Shown: positions 14,302-24,644 of the stretch, piece after piece
Position numbering within the stretch: the first letter of the stretch is position 1
How the letters are laid out: the number at the start of each line of letters is the position of its first letter
Source of the DNA: Buchnera aphidicola (Chaetogeoica yunlongensis)
Lineage (GTDB): Bacteria > Pseudomonadota > Gammaproteobacteria > Enterobacterales > Enterobacteriaceae
Assembly (NCBI GenBank): GCA_039829965.1
Contig: CP139909.1
Coordinates: 1 to 64,000, forward strand
Length of the DNA stretch: 64,000 nucleotides
Direction of reading: 5' to 3'
Position numbers and translations under genes: made by a program
The notes under the pieces: model-generated
Told to the model about the DNA's origin: nothing
The model's database searches: none
Seen by the model: only the letters and a program-made list of their open reading frames with translations

Positions 14302-15915
14302 ATGTATGTCTGGAGAAATTTTTTTGTTGTTTTATTTTTTTTTATTTCGTTTTTATTATGGGAAACATGGAAACAAAAAGATATTTATTTGCATGTGAAT
14401 AAAACAGTATCATTTCTTAACAATTCTAATTTAATTAATAATTATAGTTTTAAAAATTCAAAATCAAATATTTTGGTAAAAACTGATGTTTTAAAAATTG
14501 AAATTAATTTACATGGAGGTGATATAGAAAAAGCTGAATTATTAAATTTTAAAAGTAAATTAAATTCTTCTGAACCGTTAGTGTTGCTAAATACTAAAAA
14601 AGATTTTTTATATCAAGTGCAAAGTGGATTGGTAGGAAAAAACGGATTGGAAAAATTAGATAATAATATTCGGCCATTGTATATTTCTGATAATAAGTAT
14701 TATGAACTGTCTCATAATAAAAAAGAGATTAAAATTCCATTAACATTTGTTTCTTCTAACGGAGTGATTTATAAAAAAATATTCATATTGAAACCTGGTC
14801 AGTATGATATTATAGTAAAGTATGAAATCGATAATATCACGAATAAAAATTTAGAATTATCTATGTATGGAAAATTAAAACAAACATTAAATTATCCTAA
14901 AACACCTACAACTTATAAAATTAATTTTTCGTCACAGACTTTTCGGGGAGCAGCATATTCTTCGGATAATAACAAATATGTTAAATGTTCATTCGATTCT
15001 ATTATTAACAAACCACAAGAAAAAATAGTTGTTACACATAGTGGATGGATAGCTATGTTGCAAAAATATTTTGTTACAGCATGGATTCCTGATAATACTC
15101 ATTTTAACACTTTATATACAAATAATTTAAACAATGATATAGCTGAAATTGGTTATTATTCGAATTTAATAAATATTTCTCCACATAGTAAAGTTATTCT
15201 TAGTTCAAAATTGTGGGTTGGACCTGAAATTCAAGATGTAATGGCTAATATTGCACCGCATTTAGATTTAACTGTTGATTATGGATGGTTATGGTTTTTA
15301 TCTCAACCTTTATTCAAACTTTTAAAATTTTTATATAGTATTTTTGGTAATTGGGGTATTTCTATAATTTTAATTACGTTCATTATTAGAGGTTTGACTT
15401 TTCCTTTAACAAAATTTCAGTTTAAAACTATGATTAAATTACGTGATTTGCAACCTAAAATTAATTTTATTAAAGAGAAATTTAAAAATAATAAGCGAAA
15501 ATTAAGTGAAGAAATAGTTTTGTTGTATAAGAAAAAAAATGTTAATCCATTAGGAGGTTGTTTACCTTTAATTATACAAATGCCAATTTTTTTAGCATTA
15601 TATTATATGTTAATTGGTTCTGTAGAGTTGCGTCATTCTCCGTTTATATTTTGGATTAAAGATCTTTCTGATCAAGATCCATATTATATTTTACCCGTAT
15701 TAATGGGTTTAACCATGTTTTTTATTCAACGTATTACTCCAAATAACATATCTGATCCTCTCCAAAAAAATATTATGAACTATATGCCTATATTTTTTAC
15801 AGTATTTTTTTTGTGGTTTCCATCTGGATTAGTATTATATTATGTAATTAGTAATTTAATAACAATCATTCAGCAGAAATTAATTATTAGAAACTTAAAT
15901 AAATTTAAACAATGA
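14302..15915 (+). CDS. yidC: Membrane protein insertase YidC
   Basis: Inserts and folds inner-membrane proteins, among them Fo subunits a and c, with or without Sec. The 537 residues compare with 548 in E. coli. There is an N-terminal membrane anchor, a large periplasmic domain (about residues 40-320), then the conserved insertase core (SQPLFKLLKFLYSIFGNWG, PLTKFQFKTMIKLRDLQPK, NPLGGCLPLIIQMPIFLALY, LWFPSGLVLYYVISN). The charged hydrophilic loop KEKFKNNKRKLSEEIVLLYKK is also present. Confidence 0.97.
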   Translation: MYVWRNFFVVLFFFISFLLWETWKQKDIYLHVNKTVSFLNNSNLINNYSFKNSKSNILVKTDVLKIEINLHGGDIEKAELLNFKSKLNSSEPLVLLNTKKDFLYQVQSGLVGKNGLEKLDNNIRPLYISDNKYYELSHNKKEIKIPLTFVSSNGVIYKKIFILKPGQYDIIVKYEIDNITNKNLELSMYGKLKQTLNYPKTPTTYKINFSSQTFRGAAYSSDNNKYVKCSFDSIINKPQEKIVVTHSGWIAMLQKYFVTAWIPDNTHFNTLYTNNLNNDIAEIGYYSNLINISPHSKVILSSKLWVGPEIQDVMANIAPHLDLTVDYGWLWFLSQPLFKLLKFLYSIFGNWGISIILITFIIRGLTFPLTKFQFKTMIKLRDLQPKINFIKEKFKNNKRKLSEEIVLLYKKKNVNPLGGCLPLIIQMPIFLALYYMLIGSVELRHSPFIFWIKDLSDQDPYYILPVLMGLTMFFIQRITPNNISDPLQKNIMNYMPIFFTVFFLWFPSGLVLYYVISNLITIIQQKLIIRNLNKFKQ

Positions 15916-16058
15916 ATTAATTATAAATAATCTTATTTTTTTTATGTTAAAAGATTTTTTATTTATAGATAATGAATAAATAATAGAGAAAATATTATTA
16001 CAAAACTGATATCTTATTATTTATATCAAAGTTTAGATAAAAGGTTAATTATTAATAT

Positions 16059-17444
16059 ATGAATATTTTTAATGATACAATTGTATCGAGAATTACTCCT
16101 GAAGGAAGAAGCAGTGTTGGAATTATAAGAATTTCTGGAAAACTAGTTTATAAAGTTATTTTAATAGTATTAAAAAAAAATAAACTTCCTGTTCGAAAAG
16201 CTTGTTATTTATCATTTTTCGATATTTTTGGAAAAATTATAGATCAAGGAATTTCTTTGTGGTTTCCAAAACCTTATTCATTTACAGGTGAAGATGTTTT
16301 GGAACTTCAAGGACATGGAAATCCAGTTATTATTGATTTAATTATTTCTACTATATTATCTATATCTGGAATTCGTTTAGCAAATCCAGGTGAATTTTCT
16401 GAACGTGCTTTTTTAAACGGAAAAATTGATTTAGTGCAAGCTGAATCTGTATCAGATCTAATTAATGCTACTTCTGAACAAGCTGTTAGAGCTTCATTAA
16501 GATCTTTACAAGGTATGTTTTCTGTTTATATTAATGATTTGGTAAAAAAATTTGTTAATCTTCGAACAAAGATAGAAACTCAAATTAATTTTTCAGAAGA
16601 AGATATTAATTTTAATTATGAAAAGAATAAGATTGATTATGAAATAAATAAAATTATTAATAATATTAAAGATATACAAAATATTGCTGTAAAAGGTAAT
16701 GTTATAAGGGAAGGAATAAGAGTAGTCATATCAGGAGATCCAAATTCTGGAAAGTCTAGTTTATTAAATGCATTATCTTTTAATGATCGTGCTATAGTCA
16801 CTCATGTTCCTGGAACTACACGAGATGTTATTTATGAAAATATAATTATTAATGGTATATTGTTTATTTTAATAGATACTGCCGGTTTGCGTTCCACAAA
16901 AGATTTTGTGGAAAAAATAGGAATTGAGCGTGCTTGGAAGGAAATTTATTCGGCTGAACATATATTATTTGTTATTGATGGATCATTAAGTGATTTTGAT
17001 CAATGTAAAAGTTATAATACTTTTATTAATTCTGTATCTAATATTTCTCATATTACTATTGTTTTTAGTAAATTAGATTTAAATGAATTTAAATCAATTT
17101 CTAGTATTAAAAATTCTAAATACAAAATTTTATCTGTATCATCTAAAACAGGATTAGGTATTGAAGAATTACGTCAACATTTATATGTTAGTACAAAAAA
17201 ACTAAACGATACGGTAGACAGTTCAGAAGGTGTAATATTAGCTCGTCGTCGTCATCTTAATATATTATTTTTAATATTAGATAAAATGATTGAGGGGAAA
17301 AAGACTTGGATTGAAATGTGTAATTTTGAGTTATTAGCTGAAGATTTACGTTTGTGTCAGAATTATTTAGGTGAAATTACTGGAAAAAATACTTCAGATC
17401 AATTATTATCCGATATATTTTCTAAATTTTGTATAGGAAAATAA
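16059..17444 (+). CDS. mnmE: tRNA modification GTPase MnmE
   Basis: GTPase that works with MnmG on the wobble uridine of tRNAs. The 461 residues compare with 454 in E. coli. The N-terminal folate-binding domain contains SFTGEDVLELQGHGNP. The G domain has GDPNSGKSSLLNAL (G1), TRDV (switch), DTAGLR (G3) and FSKLDL (G4). The C-terminus ends CIGK, with the catalytic cysteine. Its partner MnmG is frameshifted at base 420. Confidence 0.98.
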   Translation: MNIFNDTIVSRITPEGRSSVGIIRISGKLVYKVILIVLKKNKLPVRKACYLSFFDIFGKIIDQGISLWFPKPYSFTGEDVLELQGHGNPVIIDLIISTILSISGIRLANPGEFSERAFLNGKIDLVQAESVSDLINATSEQAVRASLRSLQGMFSVYINDLVKKFVNLRTKIETQINFSEEDINFNYEKNKIDYEINKIINNIKDIQNIAVKGNVIREGIRVVISGDPNSGKSSLLNALSFNDRAIVTHVPGTTRDVIYENIIINGILFILIDTAGLRSTKDFVEKIGIERAWKEIYSAEHILFVIDGSLSDFDQCKSYNTFINSVSNISHITIVFSKLDLNEFKSISSIKNSKYKILSVSSKTGLGIEELRQHLYVSTKKLNDTVDSSEGVILARRRHLNILFLILDKMIEGKKTWIEMCNFELLAEDLRLCQNYLGEITGKNTSDQLLSDIFSKFCIGK

Positions 17445-17492
17445 GTTATTAATTTTAAAATAAGGATTGGATTAAATTAGTTTTTCAATAAA

Positions 17493-18155
17493 ATGTGTAT
17501 TTTTTGTGAACAAGATTTGTTAATGCGTGCTAAGGCAATATATAGATATACTATAAAAGAAATTTTTATTGCGTTGGATATGACTGTTTCAAAAAATTTG
17601 GTTTATAATAAGGGATTTATTGGAAAATTATTGGAATATATTTTAGGTGTTTCTAGTAAAGTAAGAAATAAAAAATGTATTGATTTTCCAAATTTAGAAA
17701 TAGAATTAAAATCTATACCGGTAAGTAAATTTAATATTCCTTTAGAATCTACTTTTATTTGTAATGCGCCATTGATGGATAATGGAATAGAATATACGTG
17801 GAAAAATTCTTATATTTATAATAAAGTTAAAAAAATATTATGGATTCCTATTTATGGGAGTTTAAAAACTTCATTTTTTAATAAGGTTATTGGAAAAGCT
17901 TTTATTTGGACAATGAAAAAATCTCAATTAAGTGTTTTAGAAGAAGATTGGAATTTTTTTATGGATTTAATTTCTGTTGGGAAAATAAATAAAATATCAT
18001 CACGAGATGGGCAATTTCTTCAAGTTAAAAAAAAGTGCAAAAATAATTTTTATGTTTCAAAATATATAGATCACAGAGGCCAATTAAAGAAGATTAACCC
18101 TAGGGCATTTTATTTAAAAAAAACTTTTACACAAAAAATATTGAAGAATTTTTAA
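17493..18155 (+). CDS. mutH: DNA mismatch repair endonuclease MutH
   Basis: Nicks the unmethylated strand at hemimethylated GATC when activated by MutS and MutL. At 220 residues it is about the E. coli length (229). The catalytic triad of E. coli (D70, E77, K79) corresponds to D64, E71 and K73 in DFPNLEIELKSIPV. Other conserved parts are GFIGKLLEYILGVSS, LESTFICNAPL, KKILWIPIYG and PRAFYLKKTFT. It lies 48 bp after mnmE, presumably cotranscribed. Dam is not in this window, so strand discrimination is uncertain. Confidence 0.93.
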   Translation: MCIFCEQDLLMRAKAIYRYTIKEIFIALDMTVSKNLVYNKGFIGKLLEYILGVSSKVRNKKCIDFPNLEIELKSIPVSKFNIPLESTFICNAPLMDNGIEYTWKNSYIYNKVKKILWIPIYGSLKTSFFNKVIGKAFIWTMKKSQLSVLEEDWNFFMDLISVGKINKISSRDGQFLQVKKKCKNNFYVSKYIDHRGQLKKINPRAFYLKKTFTQKILKNF

Positions 18156-18166
18156 ATAAAATTTTT

Positions 18167-18239
<73 letters not shown>

Positions 18240-18409
18240 AAAAATGTATTTTCTATTTAATCATTAATAATTAGATGTTGTCAATATTTTTTTATATTTA
18301 TCAATAGTTTTATTGATGCAAAATAAAATATATATATGAGTTTATTTTTTGATTGATAAAAAATTTTTATTTAAAAGTTATAAAATACTAAAAAAATTTT
18401 TTTTTTAGA

Positions 18410-18438
18410 CTTGAAAGTTTTAATAATAATCCCTATAT
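18410..18438 (+). promoter_or_regulatory. Sigma-32 heat-shock promoter of groS-groL
   Basis: CTTGAAA at 18410-18416, a 14-bp spacer, then CCCTATAT at 18431-18438. This matches the RpoH consensus (CTTGAAA, 11-16 bp, CCCCATNT) at all but one specified position. It lies about 75 bp upstream of groS. rpoH is retained at 24645-25508, so the regulator and its main target survive together. Confidence 0.85.
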
Positions 18439-18512
18439 CTTAAAATAGATAGATAAATTAATAATTACAATTTATAGAGTAAAAGTGATTGTTTCACTAG
18501 GGGATGTGTAGA

Positions 18513-18806
18513 ATGAAAATTCGTCCATTACATGATCGTGTTATTGTTAAAAGAAAAGAAGTAGAATCAAGATCGGCAGGTGGTATAGTATTAACAGGTT
18601 CGGCTGCGGGAAAATCTACTCGTGGTACGGTAACTGCTGTGGGAAACGGTCGTATTTTAGATAATGGTAATATAAAATCATTAGATGTTAAAGTTGGAGA
18701 CACTGTAATTTTTAATGAAGGTTATGGTGCTAAAATAGAAAAAATAGATAATGAAGAATTATTAATTTTAACTGAAAGTGACATATTAGCAATTGTTGAA
18801 GAGTAA
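18513..18806 (+). CDS. groS: Co-chaperonin GroES
   Basis: Heptameric lid of the GroEL folding chamber. The ATG at 18513 ([16 protein letters not shown]) is chosen over an in-frame ATG at 18504, because AGGGG at 18499-18503 gives proper spacing only to the former and the product is then 97 residues, the E. coli length. The mobile loop ([16 protein letters not shown]) is intact. GroEL follows after 46 bp. Confidence 0.98.
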   Translation: MKIRPLHDRVIVKRKEVESRSAGGIVLTGSAAGKSTRGTVTAVGNGRILDNGNIKSLDVKVGDTVIFNEGYGAKIEKIDNEELLILTESDILAIVEE

Positions 18807-18840
18807 TTTTATTTACTAAATAAACTATATTTAAGTTTAA

Positions 18841-20508
<1,668 letters not shown>

Positions 20509-20531
20509 GTTTTATTTTTTGATAGTTTCTT

Positions 20532-20570
20532 AATATTTCTCTCCTTAACAATTTGGAGAGAAATATTTTA
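20532..20570 (+). terminator. Rho-independent terminator after groL
   Basis: Perfect 13-bp inverted repeat: AATATTTCTCTCC (20532-20544), 10-nt loop, GGAGAGAAATATT (20555-20567), followed by TTAGTTTG. It starts 23 bp after the groL stop. Confidence 0.8.
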
Positions 20571-20806
20571 GTTTGTGGTTATTAAATATTAGAGTATTAT
20601 TTATATTTTTTTATTTATTTTATTTAAAGTAAATTTTTGATTGTTCTTAACTTTAAATTTTAGTTATATAATTATTATATAAATATTTTAGACTTATTTA
20701 GATATGAGTTGATATTTTTTATAATATTTTTATAAATTTTTTATACTTTAAGTATAAAGATAGAACATAATTTTATGATAAATTGTACTAAAATAGGTAA
20801 ATTAAT

Positions 20807-21376
20807 ATGGGAATGTATCATAGTAATCAGTTAAAAATCGGCTTGAAAGTAATTTATAATTTTGAACCTTATATAGTGATTTCTAATGAATTTATTAAAC
20901 CTGGTAAAGGACAAGAGTTTTTTCGTATAAAATTTAAAAATTTATTAAATCAAAAGTTAATTGAAAAAACATGTAGATCTATGGATGTTTTTAAATCGGC
21001 TGATGTGTTGGAAGTTATAGCATCTTATATTTTTACAGATGGATCAAGTTGGGTTTTTATAAATAAGAAGAATTTTGAACAAATTTTTGTAGAAAAAAAT
21101 GTTATTGTTCATGTTCTTTCTTGGTTATTACCCCAAAATGATTATATAATTACTTTATGGAATAATATTCCAATATCAGTCGTGTATTCTAATAATTTTA
21201 TTGAAGTAGAAGTTGTTAATACTACTTCTAATTTTAAATATAATACTGTTAATTCAAGTAATAAATTAGCATTGTTAAAAACAGGTATTACTATAAAAGT
21301 TCCAACGTTTGTCCGAGTAGGTCAAATTATTAAGGTGGATACTCGTACGAATCAATACGTTTCAAAAATGAAATAA
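20807..21376 (+). CDS. efp: Translation elongation factor P
   Basis: Relieves ribosome stalling at polyproline. The 189 residues compare with 188 in E. coli. The loop EFIKPGKGQEFFRIKFK contains the lysine that is beta-lysylated in enterobacteria (K in PGKGQ). The C-terminus KVPTFVRVGQIIKVDTRTNQYVSKMK is conserved. The 236-bp spacer after the groL terminator holds only A/T-rich DNA. The gene converges on dnaC. Confidence 0.97.
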   Translation: MGMYHSNQLKIGLKVIYNFEPYIVISNEFIKPGKGQEFFRIKFKNLLNQKLIEKTCRSMDVFKSADVLEVIASYIFTDGSSWVFINKKNFEQIFVEKNVIVHVLSWLLPQNDYIITLWNNIPISVVYSNNFIEVEVVNTTSNFKYNTVNSSNKLALLKTGITIKVPTFVRVGQIIKVDTRTNQYVSKMK

Positions 21377-21427
21377 ATAAATATTTCAAAATATAAGATT
21401 TAAATATTATTTATATGTATTTACGTG

Positions 21428-22153
21428 TTATATTTTTGTTCTATAACTATTCCAATTAAATGTTAACCATAGGCTTTTTCCTATTTTCATTCTATCCATA
21501 ACTCGTTCTCCTAATAAAAATTTTAGACTTTTATAATCTAAATTAGATAGCATTCCAGTAGAACGTTTGGAAGATGATCTTCTATCTACAATTTGATTAA
21601 TGATAACTTTTTCGTATCGAGATTCTATTTGCATACCAATTTCATCAATCATTAATAAATCTACATTACTTAGATTGTTTAGTAGTTTTTCTTCAGTCAT
21701 ATTGCTATTTCCGCTAAATGTTCCTTTTAAGTTTGACATTAAGTCTGCTACTGTAATAATTATAACACTTTTTCCATTCAAAATTAAATAGTTACCTATT
21801 GCTGATGCAAGATGATTTTTTCCGGTTCCTGGTTTTCCAGAAAATATAAAACTTGCTAGATTGGTATTGAATTCTTCTGCATATTTTTTTGATGCTATTA
21901 CTGCTTTTTTATGTCCTTCATGTTCTACGCGATAGTTTTCAAATGAGCAATTTATATATAATTCTCGTATTCCTGATCTACCTAAAATTTTTTGAATTTT
22001 TGTTTCTCGATTTTTCTTTAAAATCGCTTGAGATGATAATTTTCCTTGTTCTTGATTCCAGATTAAAAGATCTTTTTCATTACGAAATTTTGGTTTTACA
22101 TGTTTAGGAATTAAACATTTTAAACGCTTTAAAAATTTTATGTTGTTTATCAT
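21428..22153 (-). CDS. dnaC: DNA replication protein DnaC (helicase loader)
   Basis: AAA+ protein that delivers DnaB helicase to the origin. The 241 residues compare with 245 in E. coli. Walker A is GKPGTGKN at residues 106-113, Walker B is VDLLMIDEIG, and the sensor region VINQIVDRRSSSKRSTGMLSN is conserved. Retaining the loader while dnaA is missing from its usual locus is notable. dnaT, adjacent in E. coli, is not present. Confidence 0.96.
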   Translation of the reverse strand: MINNIKFLKRLKCLIPKHVKPKFRNEKDLLIWNQEQGKLSSQAILKKNRETKIQKILGRSGIRELYINCSFENYRVEHEGHKKAVIASKKYAEEFNTNLASFIFSGKPGTGKNHLASAIGNYLILNGKSVIIITVADLMSNLKGTFSGNSNMTEEKLLNNLSNVDLLMIDEIGMQIESRYEKVIINQIVDRRSSSKRSTGMLSNLDYKSLKFLLGERVMDRMKIGKSLWLTFNWNSYRTKI

Positions 22154-22370
22154 ATTTTCTCTTAAGAATATTTTTATTTACAAATATTATAATTAGGAAT
22201 AGATTAGTAATAACATTTAGCATTATTAGTATATATGTTAAATATGCATTCAATTTTTTTAAATTTGTAGAAATTTTTATTTTTTTATTGAGAATGTTTA
22301 GTTTTTAAAATATTATAAAAGTTAATATAATTATGACTTATGAATGTTTAAATATAAAAAGTAATTAACA

Positions 22371-22394
22371 TTTTTTTTTTTTTTTTTTTTTTTT
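22371..22394 (+). repeat. T24 homopolymer in the dnaC-hisG fragment spacer
   Basis: Twenty-four consecutive T, by far the longest homopolymer with the T21 at 22566. It lies in the 295-bp non-coding gap upstream of the hisG remnant and of dnaC. Tracts this long are unstable, so the true length may vary in the population. Confidence 0.9.
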
Positions 22395-22448
22395 ATAATA
22401 CAATTTTTGGGTTATATATAAAATATTAAATATAATTTATTCATAGGA

Positions 22449-23129
22449 TTATAAGTTGAATATGATTAATAATAATCGATTGCGAATTGCAATGCAACGG
22501 ACTGGAAGATTAAGTGATGATTCGAAAGATTTATTGATGAGTTGTGGTATTAAAATTAATTTAAATTTTTTTTTTTTTTTTTTTTTGAGAATCCAATTAT
22601 TGGGTATATATAATTTTTTTGATGTTTTTTCACGTTCTATATAGATTAATGCATTTTTTTTAATCCAATGATGTTTTGTTAGAAGAATAATTGTTTTTGA
22701 AAGTAATGTTGTATTAAAAGGAGGATCTAAAAATATTAAGTCATAAGATTTTTGTGGTTTTTTTAACCATGTTATAGTATCAGCATGAACAACATTTACG
22801 TTATCTATTTTTAGTTTTGTGAGTGTGTTTTTTAACAAATATACGGCTTGTTTGTGTATTTCAATACATGTTGAAGATAATGCATGACGTGAAACAGCTT
22901 CTAATCCTAATGCTCCACTACCAGAAAAACAATCTAGACAATGTGAAGTTTTTATTTTTTCTTTGCTAATCCAATTAAAAAGTGTTTCTCGCATATAATT
23001 GCTTGTTGGTCGAAGTTCGTGTATGTTCAGCACGGATATTGGAGATTTTTTGTATTTTCCTCCAATTATGCGAATTAAATTTTGTTTTTTATTAGTGAAT
23101 TTATTATTTTTTTTTATTTTGTATTGCAT
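22449..23129 (-). CDS. rsmD: 16S rRNA m2G966 methyltransferase RsmD with a chimaeric C-terminus
   Basis: SAM-dependent methyltransferase acting on G966 of 16S r[50 protein letters not shown] (SAM site) and DLIFLDPPF (catalytic) are intact. Homology to E. coli (198 residues) runs to NNWIL at about residue 181. Seven lysines from the A21 tract follow, then 38 residues ([10 protein letters not shown] to LLLIIFNL) that are the antisense translation of the hisG fragment. The natural last ~20 residues are lost. The catalytic core is complete, so the enzyme may still work. It is divergent from ftsY, as in E. coli. Confidence 0.92.
   Translation of the reverse strand: MQYKIKKNNKFTNKKQNLIRIIGGKYKKSPISVLNIHELRPTSNYMRETLFNWISKEKIKTSHCLDCFSGSGALGLEAVSRHALSSTCIEIHKQAVYLLKNTLTKLKIDNVNVVHADTITWLKKPQKSYDLIFLDPPFNTTLLSKTIILLTKHHWIKKNALIYIEREKTSKKLYIPNNWILKKKKKKKFKLILIPQLINKSFESSLNLPVRCIAIRNRLLLIIFNL
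22456..22565 (+). pseudogene. hisG: 5' fragment of hisG (ATP phosphoribosyltransferase)
   Basis: The plus strand encodes, from TTG 22456 or ATG 22462, M-I-N-N-N followed by [20 protein letters not shown] and then [10 protein letters not shown]. This matches the first ~34 residues of E. coli HisG ([20 protein letters not shown], then ARCGIKINL), too long and specific for chance. AGGA upstream is a plausible ribosome binding site. Homology stops abruptly at 22565, where a T21 tract begins; beyond it the plus strand is the antisense of rsmD. The remaining ~265 codons are absent. Histidine synthesis would need a complete hisG elsewhere in the genome, so this is best seen as a rearrangement scar. 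Confidence 0.88.
22566..22586 (-). repeat. A21/T21 tract at the rsmD-hisG junction
   Basis: T21 on the plus strand, read as seven lysine codons in rsmD on the minus strand. It marks exactly the point where RsmD homology ends and antisense hisG begins. In either of the other two frames rsmD would stop within a few codons of the tract. Confidence 0.9.
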
Positions 23130-23233
23130 ATTTTACCTAAATTTTATTTATAGTTTTTATTAAGTTTTTAAAACTTAATTATGTTTACTTTTATTAAAAT
23201 TATTAGTTATATTAATATGAGGATATTTATCAA

Positions 23234-24487
23234 ATGTTTAAGAATAAATTTTTTTCTTGGTTTCATATACATAAAAACAAATCAAATAAAAAAGATAATA
23301 ACGATGCAATTAAAAACAAGCATAAGATTATATCTGATCACTCGTGTAAATGTAATAAGAAAAAAAATGTATATGTCAAAAATAATGAATCTGATACTAA
23401 ATGTATTATGGTTTCTCAAAATGATAATATTTATCATAATGCAAAAGAAAATAAAATTATAAATAGTGTATCTAATGTGAGCAAGAATTTAGAATTATTT
23501 GATCAAAATAATTTTTTAGAAAATCCAAAAGAAAAAAATAATTCTGATGTTTTGCTAAAAAAAAATAGTTTTTTTTCAATTTTAGCAAAAAAATTAATAA
23601 AAACTAAGGTTAGTTTTGGTGTTAAATTAAAAAATTTATTTTTTAAAAAAGAATTAAATAGTTCTCTTTTTAAAGAAATTGAAGAGAAATTGTTAATGTC
23701 TGATTTAGGAGTAGAAACTACACAGGAATTAATAGATACTTTATCAAATAACATAACTAGGGAAAAGTTGAAAGATGCTAATTTAGTTTTTCAAATTTTA
23801 AAAGATACTATGAGAAATATTTTATATAAAGTAGAACAGCCATTGAATTTTAACCATAAAAAATTATTTATTATTTTTGTTGTAGGTATAAATGGAGTGG
23901 GAAAGACTTCTATAATAGGTAAACTGTCTGAACAATATAAAAAGAATGGAAAATCTGTAATGTTAGTGGCAGCTGATACTTTTAGAGCTGCTGCTATTGA
24001 TCAGTTAAAATTTTTTGGAGATAAAAATTCTATTCCAGTAATATGCAGAGCGCCTGGATCTGATCCAGCTTCAGTAGTTTATGATGCTTTAGTATCTGCT
24101 AAATGTAATGAAATTGATATTTTAATGATTGATACAGCAGGTAGAATGCATAATAAATGTAATTTAATGAAAGAATTAAATAAGATAAAATCAGTCATAC
24201 GTAAAGTAGATTGTTCTCTTCCAAACGAGATTATGTTAGTATTAGATGCTTGTATTGGTCAAAATTCAATAAGACAGGCAGAGATATTTAATGAGGTTTT
24301 AAATATTACTGGATTGGTTATTACAAAATTAGATGGAACTGCAAAAGGAGGAATACTATTTTCTATCGCAAAGAAATTATCAATACCTATTAGATATATT
24401 AGTTTTGGTGAAAATAGTGATGATATTCAGATTTTTAATAGCGAAAATTTTGTTAATGCTATTTTTGACAATGGTATAGTAAAATAA
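23234..24487 (+). CDS. ftsY: Signal recognition particle receptor FtsY
   Basis: GTPase that receives SRP-ribosome complexes at the membrane. The 417 residues compare with 497 in E. coli. The N-terminal A domain is short, Lys/Asn-rich and poorly conserved. The NG domain is intact: GINGVGKTSIIGKLSEQ (G1), VAADTFRAAAIDQL, MIDTAGRM (G3), TKLDGTAKGG (G4). The N-terminal start gives MFKNKFFSWFHIHKNK after TATTTATCAA; no better site is visible. ftsE and ftsX, which follow in E. coli, are lost, so rpoH comes next. Confidence 0.96.
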   Translation: MFKNKFFSWFHIHKNKSNKKDNNDAIKNKHKIISDHSCKCNKKKNVYVKNNESDTKCIMVSQNDNIYHNAKENKIINSVSNVSKNLELFDQNNFLENPKEKNNSDVLLKKNSFFSILAKKLIKTKVSFGVKLKNLFFKKELNSSLFKEIEEKLLMSDLGVETTQELIDTLSNNITREKLKDANLVFQILKDTMRNILYKVEQPLNFNHKKLFIIFVVGINGVGKTSIIGKLSEQYKKNGKSVMLVAADTFRAAAIDQLKFFGDKNSIPVICRAPGSDPASVVYDALVSAKCNEIDILMIDTAGRMHNKCNLMKELNKIKSVIRKVDCSLPNEIMLVLDACIGQNSIRQAEIFNEVLNITGLVITKLDGTAKGGILFSIAKKLSIPIRYISFGENSDDIQIFNSENFVNAIFDNGIVK

Positions 24488-24644
24488 TTTTTTTGATTTT
24501 TTTATATTAGTTTTTTATTTTATTTTAAATTGTACAATCATTTATAGATAAATATAGATTGGAATTTTATATTTTTTAAAGTATGATATTGATTTAGAAA
24601 TAAATTTATTATGAATAAAATTTTGCATTATATTGAGTTTTTAA

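Noticed and set aside
22371..22394. T24 as a terminator U-tract
   Set aside because: No stable stem precedes it on either strand; it is better described as an unstable homopolymer.
23181..23462. A 93-codon open frame overlapping the ftsY start
   Set aside because: It overlaps the true ftsY frame, consists of Ile/Lys-rich low-complexity residues and matches nothing known.
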